Source of the DNA: Neptunicoccus cionae
GTDB taxonomy: Bacteria > Pseudomonadota > Alphaproteobacteria > Rhodobacterales > Rhodobacteraceae
Direction: 5' to 3'
DNA length: 64,000 nt
Assembly (NCBI RefSeq): GCF_002860325.1
Contig: NZ_PKOJ01000002.1
Location: 372,001-436,000, forward strand
How positions within the stretch are numbered: the stretch's first letter is position 1; every line of letters starts with the position of its first letter. The position numbers and the translations under genes are program-made. A model generated the notes under the pieces. It was not told where the DNA came from and made no database searches. It saw only the letters and a list, made by a program, of their open reading frames with translations. Of this stretch, positions 58,761-64,000 are shown piece after piece.

Positions 58761-59432
58761 CTAAGGCTCAGACCTTGTTCCTTGCAGGACCGCAACAATT
58801 TGTTGCTCCACTACAGCTGGGGAATAGGCATTGGGCACCTCAATCATGGTAACACCCGCTTTACGCAAGGCCTCCCGCTTTACCGCGTCACGCATGAAAC
58901 TGGTTTCGTGATAATGCCCCGACCCTTGATACTCGACTGCTGCCATCAGTCTGCCAGCTGTATCAAAAATCGCGAAATCGAGCCGTTTGCTATTTATCGA
59001 CTTAAAGGCCATGTGCCTATCGCGCGCCGAACCGGTCCCCGGCTTCGGCTTTAGCACCTCACCCAAACTGGTTTGTGCCATCACGCGATACCCCTGATCG
59101 AGTTCCCGGACGGTCTTCTCCAAAAGGGACAACAGCGGCTGTTCCTCTCGGTTCAGCAAAGGCTGGCGGATGAAACCGACCTTAGCAACAAATCTCATCT
59201 GGTTTGCCGGATCGGCAATATCCGTTTCCCGAGCGTCGTCAGCCACGGGTTTGGGAACGTAGAGTTTCCTGTGAGAATTGCTGTAATTGGCACGCTTTTT
59301 GCGTTTGGCCAGCCCCTTCAGGTACGACCCCCCTAGGCTGACAACGAGCACGAAAGCAAAAATCAGCCCAAGCTGAAGCAAGGTATTCGGATCACTGTCC
59401 GGTCTTATGAAAAGGTCTTTTGCGTCAATCAT
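58761..59432 (-). CDS. DUF2726 domain membrane protein
   Basis: 223 residues with one membrane helix near the N-terminus (LQLGLIFAFVLVVSLGGSYL) and a cytoplasmic DUF2726 domain, which resembles a PD-(D/E)xK nuclease fold: SLLEKTVRELDQGYRVMAQTSLGEVLKP..., RLDFAIFDTAGRLMAAVEYQGSGHY (Asp and Glu-x-Gln active-site-like positions), KREALRKAGVTMIEVPN. A nuclease-like activity is suggested by the fold but is not shown. Confidence 0.85.
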   Translation of the reverse strand: MIDAKDLFIRPDSDPNTLLQLGLIFAFVLVVSLGGSYLKGLAKRKKRANYSNSHRKLYVPKPVADDARETDIADPANQMRFVAKVGFIRQPLLNREEQPLLSLLEKTVRELDQGYRVMAQTSLGEVLKPKPGTGSARDRHMAFKSINSKRLDFAIFDTAGRLMAAVEYQGSGHYHETSFMRDAVKREALRKAGVTMIEVPNAYSPAVVEQQIVAVLQGTRSEP

Positions 59433-59535
59433 GGCAATTCTCCCGCCGCAACTTTGTGCTATTTCCGAGATCGAAACAACTCAACCAATAGTTTTAAACA
59501 CAAGCAAATTACCGGAAAATGTCGCATAAATGCAA

Positions 59536-59565
59536 AACGGCCCCGCAGTGTCCTGCGGGGCCGTT
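59536..59565 (-). terminator. intrinsic terminator of groEL
   Basis: 12-bp perfect stem AACGGCCCCGCA/TGCGGGGCCGTT with a 6-nt loop. On the minus strand it is followed by TTGCATTTATG. A second, perfect palindrome sits just after the groEL stop. Confidence 0.85.
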
Positions 59566-59640
59566 CTATTGACTAAACGTCGGTTTGGGTGGCCCTGTCA
59601 GGTCTTGGCGTTGCCGCCAACCCGTGTCAGGAGGAACCGT

Positions 59641-59658
59641 TTTGGCCCTAGGGCCAAA
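59641..59658. repeat. 18-bp palindrome after groEL
   Basis: TTTGGCCC-TA-GGGCCAAA, a perfect palindrome 8 bp after the groEL stop codon. It might be an mRNA-stabilising hairpin or an additional termination structure. Confidence 0.5.
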
Positions 59659-59666
59659 GCCGGTTC

Positions 59667-61328
<1,662 letters not shown>

Positions 61329-61349
61329 CTATTCGTACTTCGGTTCGGT

Positions 61350-61637
61350 TTAGGAAAGAATGCCGAGGATGTCGGATTCTTTCATCATCAACAGCTCTTC
61401 GCCGTCGACGGATACTTCTGTGCCGGACCATTTACCGAACAACACTTTATCGCCAACGCTTACAGCCATTGGGATCAGTTCGCCGCTATCTTTGCGCGCG
61501 CCTTCGCCCAGAGCGATGATTTCGCCCTCAGCCGGTTTCTCTTTTGCAGAATCCGGAATGATCAGACCGCCTGCGGTTTTTTCGTCGCCTTCAAGCCGAC
61601 GAACCAGTACACGGTCGTGCAAAGGTTTGAGTGCCAT
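61350..61637 (-). CDS. groES: co-chaperonin GroES
   Basis: 95-residue chaperonin 10. Starts [47 protein letters not shown], with the mobile loop around residues 16-33, and ends [20 protein letters not shown]. First gene of the groESL operon, behind a sigma-70-like promoter with a CIRCE element. Confidence 0.98.
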   Translation of the reverse strand: MALKPLHDRVLVRRLEGDEKTAGGLIIPDSAKEKPAEGEIIALGEGARKDSGELIPMAVSVGDKVLFGKWSGTEVSVDGEELLMMKESDILGILS

Positions 61638-61689
61638 GGAGAGTGCTCCTTAACTCTTGGTTTTCATTTCTCGGGAGGCCAACAAGGTA

Positions 61690-61716
61690 TTAGCACTCGC
61701 CTCCCGTGAGTGCTAA
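61690..61716. promoter_or_regulatory. CIRCE operator (HrcA) of groESL
   Basis: Exact inverted repeat TTAGCACTC (61690-61698), 9-bp spacer, GAGTGCTAA (61708-61716). It is the consensus HrcA binding site, located just downstream of the promoter elements and 53 bp before groES. It means that HrcA represses groESL until heat stress. Confidence 0.97.
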
Positions 61717-61724
61717 CAGAGCAC

Positions 61725-61753
61725 TATTTAGGAAGCTCGAAGAAAAGAGTCAA
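61725..61753 (-). promoter_or_regulatory. sigma-70-type promoter of groESL
   Basis: On the minus strand TTGACT (61753-61748) and TAAATA (61730-61725) are 17 bp apart. The start of transcription would lie about 61718, next to the CIRCE element. Confidence 0.85.
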
Positions 61754-62061
61754 CTCTCGCATGGGAAGAATTCTCTTAAGCTTTTTTGTACTGTCGGAAC
61801 GTGATCCGCACAGCTTTGGGCCGGCGGAAAAACAAAGAGCACGACCGGATGCGCGATGCCCTAGCCTGAACGCAACCGTTTCAAAAGGGCTGTTATTTTC
61901 ACGCGGTCTGAACACAGGATCCGCAATCCGGCGCAAAACCCGTCAAACAACAGGATTCAGAGGTATTATTCATGTCAAACCGCTGCGAAAGACTTTCGGT
62001 TTCACAGGGTATATGCCAAAAGACATAAAAGACTTTAAAAAGTGTTAGTCGGGGGCTGGAG
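61754..62061. other. 308-bp region upstream of the YjbH-like gene
   Basis: Contains no convincing gene; it separates the divergent groESL promoter from the YjbH-like gene. A GGAG ribosome binding site lies just before ATG 62062. Short frames at 61710-62048 are not protein-like. Confidence 0.5.
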
Positions 62062-64000
62062 ATGGCGAAACTGGTAAAGGCGGCGTTTGGCGGGATATCC
62101 GTGCTCGCAATGACGGCTGGCATGGCGGGCGCACAGCAAGCGCCTTCCCTCAACCTTTATGGCAATTCCGGTCTGATCGACATGCCAAGTGCCGAGCCCC
62201 AGCCGGACGGACAGGTTACGGGTACAATTTCCGGGTCCGCGTCGGACCGCAAGGTAACTCTGTCCTTTCAGCTTACCAAACGGTTGTCTGCCTCTTTCCG
62301 CTATTCCGAACTGAATGACTGGACCATCGCCGGAGAGGACAACGACCGCTCCTTCGACTTGCAATTCCAGTTGCTTGAAGAATCCGATACGCTGCCCGGT
62401 GTGGCCATCGGCCTGCGCGATTTCATGGGACAAGGCGCTTATGGCGCAGAATACCTTGTGGCGACCAAAGCGGTACATCCGAAGCTCCGCCTGACCGCGG
62501 GGCTGGGATGGGGCCGGCTGAGCAACAGTTCCACCGTTCGGGTCGGCGCCAATCCGCAAGGCGGCGTTCCCATTACCAAACAATGGTTTGACGGTGATGT
62601 TGGCGTATTTGGCGGGCTTGCATGGACCACACCCGTCAAGGGGCTGACCCTTAAAGCGGAATATTCTTCGGATGAATACACCCGCGAAGTTGCATCCGGC
62701 GCAATCGAGCGCAAAAGCCCGTTCAACTTCGGGATGGAGTTCAAACGGCGCGATAATCTGAGCTTTGGCCTGTATTATCTGCACGGCTCCGAAGTCGCCT
62801 TGCGCTTCTCCACAGCAATCAACCCCAAACGTCCACCGGCAGTGGGAACACGCGAACGCGCCCCCCTACCCGTTATTGCCCGTCCGGTAAATTATTCTAC
62901 CGGCACAGATTGGGCGAACGTTCCGGATTATAATGTCACCGCGCAGCAGAAATTTGCCACTGTCCTGAAAGAACAGGGACTCGCGGTAGAGGCTGTGGCG
63001 GTGAACGGCCGTTCTGCCGAGTTACGCTTGCGCAACGACACGTTTAATTCCAGCGCGCAGGCCATTGGTCGGGCGGCCCGTGCCATGGCATTTGTTCTCC
63101 CCCATTCGGTGGAAGAATTTGTCATAACCCCCGTGGTCAACGGCGTGCCTGCATCCAGCGTCGTCATCCGCCGGTCGGATCTCGAACGGCTTGAAAATGA
63201 TGTGATGGGTACGGAAAAGATGCTCGATCGGGCCGTGATCCGCAGTGCGGAGTCTTTGCCCGCCGGCAGCGTTTTCGCTCCGGACCTTTACCCCGATTTC
63301 CGCTGGACTATCGCGCCTTTTGTGTCTCTGTCCCTGTTTGACGGCTCCGGACCATTGCGGGCCAGCGCCGGACTGCGGGCCAGCGCGGATTACTACATTG
63401 CACCGGGTTTCTCCTTCTCGGGGTCGGTAACACAGCGGGTGTTTGGCAACCAGCAGGATGAAACCCCGCCCCCGTCAGGCCTGCCACGGGTGCGCACGGA
63501 TCGCGCACTTTACAAGCGCGAAGGCAAGACCGCGCTGGAATCCCTGACAGCAGACCTGATGTTCAAGCCCGCACCCGATTTCTTCGGGCGGGTTTCAGTC
63601 GGGTATCTTGAACCGATGTTCGGCGGTGTTTCGACAGAGCTCTTGTGGAAACCGGCAAACCAGAACTGGGGCCTCGGGGCGGAAGTGAACTATGCCAAGC
63701 AGCGGGATTTCGACCAGCTATTCGGCTTTCAGGACTATGATGTGGTGACGGGACATCTGTCTGCATACTGGAGCGTGACTCCCGGACTGGATGCACAGCT
63801 TGACGTTGGCCGTTACCTGGCCGGTGACTGGGGCGCGACCCTGTCCGTGGACCGTGTCTTTGCCAATGGCTGGACCATCGGCGCCTATGCCACTGTCACG
63901 GATGCCTCTCCGGCGGATTACGGAGAGGGCAGCTTTACCAAAGGGCTGCGCATGAGCATTCCGCTTAGCTGGGGGATCGGCACACCCAACCGGAAAACCT
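62062..64000 (+). CDS. YjbH-family outer-membrane protein (3' partial)
   Basis: A frame open from ATG 62062 (GGAG just upstream) to the end of the window, at least 646 codons. A signal peptide (MAKLVKAAFGGISVLAMTAG, with cleavage near residue 24) is followed by SLNLYGNSGLIDMPSAEPQPDGQ and alternating hydrophobic/polar strands with aromatic ends, the look of a beta-barrel protein of the YjbH group. A middle section (about residues 290-380) is soluble and mixed, before a second barrel-like part. YjbH proteins go with exopolysaccharide production. It starts 308 bp past the groESL promoter and is divergent from it. Confidence 0.85.
   Translation, partial: MAKLVKAAFGGISVLAMTAGMAGAQQAPSLNLYGNSGLIDMPSAEPQPDGQVTGTISGSASDRKVTLSFQLTKRLSASFRYSELNDWTIAGEDNDRSFDLQFQLLEESDTLPGVAIGLRDFMGQGAYGAEYLVATKAVHPKLRLTAGLGWGRLSNSSTVRVGANPQGGVPITKQWFDGDVGVFGGLAWTTPVKGLTLKAEYSSDEYTREVASGAIERKSPFNFGMEFKRRDNLSFGLYYLHGSEVALRFSTAINPKRPPAVGTRERAPLPVIARPVNYSTGTDWANVPDYNVTAQQKFATVLKEQGLAVEAVAVNGRSAELRLRNDTFNSSAQAIGRAARAMAFVLPHSVEEFVITPVVNGVPASSVVIRRSDLERLENDVMGTEKMLDRAVIRSAESLPAGSVFAPDLYPDFRWTIAPFVSLSLFDGSGPLRASAGLRASADYYIAPGFSFSGSVTQRVFGNQQDETPPPSGLPRVRTDRALYKREGKTALESLTADLMFKPAPDFFGRVSVGYLEPMFGGVSTELLWKPANQNWGLGAEVNYAKQRDFDQLFGFQDYDVVTGHLSAYWSVTPGLDAQLDVGRYLAGDWGATLSVDRVFANGWTIGAYATVTDASPADYGEGSFTKGLRMSIPLSWGIGTPNRKT

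Overview
The window looks like a chromosomal segment of an alphaproteobacterium of the family Rhodobacteraceae, most likely the marine Roseobacter group. Several things point there: the ethylmalonyl-CoA pathway genes ccr and ecm, a tau-pta-soe sulfonate/sulfite cluster, a LuxI/LuxR quorum-sensing pair, an ubiK/lgt/midA/pgeF block, a DUF1150-Hsp20 pair, a CIRCE-controlled groESL operon, and a tRNA-His without G-1 and with A73, as known from this part of the Alphaproteobacteria. No insertion sequence, prophage, CRISPR array or rRNA was seen. Function calls come from reading motifs; no database search was run.

Layout. 1-5.2 kb: end of an SLC13-type permease, a RecD-like helicase, luxI, luxR and a small ORF overlapping luxR. 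5.2-12.6 kb: ccr, a DHH-family Mn-dependent pyrophosphatase, a PlsB/PlsC-like acyltransferase, ecm, a DUF1989 protein and a 62-residue protein, followed by tRNA-His. 12.9-19.9 kb: a signalling island with a PAS histidine kinase, a CHASE histidine kinase with an eroded ATP-binding domain, a stand-alone receiver, a diguanylate cyclase and a co-translated H-NOX haem sensor. 20-23.4 kb: an MttB-family methyltransferase divergent from a GlxA/GbdR-type regulator, then a HAD phosphatase. 23.5-27.2 kb: a MarR regulator coupled to a 1065-residue self-sufficient reductive dehalogenase (corrinoid domain, two 4Fe-4S clusters, FMN/NAD reductase and 2Fe-2S ferredoxin in one chain). 27.2-32.6 kb: DUF3572, a PleD-like cyclase with a degenerate receiver, an ECF sigma operon, an EF-hand protein, DUF983 and a Nudix hydrolase.

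32.6-44.1 kb: a sulfonate/sulfite locus: tauR, tauABC, pta and soeA-[alpha/beta hydrolase]-soeB-soeC. Taurine would be imported by TauABC. Acetyl phosphate from sulfoacetaldehyde acetyltransferase would become acetyl-CoA through Pta, and the released sulfite would be oxidised by SoeABC. The middle enzymes (taurine aminotransferase or dehydrogenase, and Xsc) are not present in the locus. 44.1-54.4 kb: a membrane LytTR regulator preceded by spaced direct repeats, an EamA transporter, ubiK, lgt, midA, pgeF, a 28-codon mini-gene, an Lrp regulator divergent from trxB, and an ORF that joins an EPS-associated MarR-type winged helix in frame to sulfate adenylyltransferase/APS kinase.

54.4-64 kb: DUF1150 and Hsp20 behind an RpoH-type promoter, a DUF465 protein, purE-purK, an exported lipase-like protein, a second EamA transporter, a DUF2726 protein, groEL-groES with a CIRCE operator and a well-formed sigma-70 promoter, and the start of a YjbH-family outer-membrane protein that runs off the end of the window.

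Points that stand out: the self-sufficient reductive dehalogenase with its own MarR gene, the MarR-Sat/APS-kinase fusion, the tau-pta-soe locus without xsc and with a hydrolase gene between soeA and soeB, the H-NOX/cyclase pair with a changed haem motif, and several small genes and operators.
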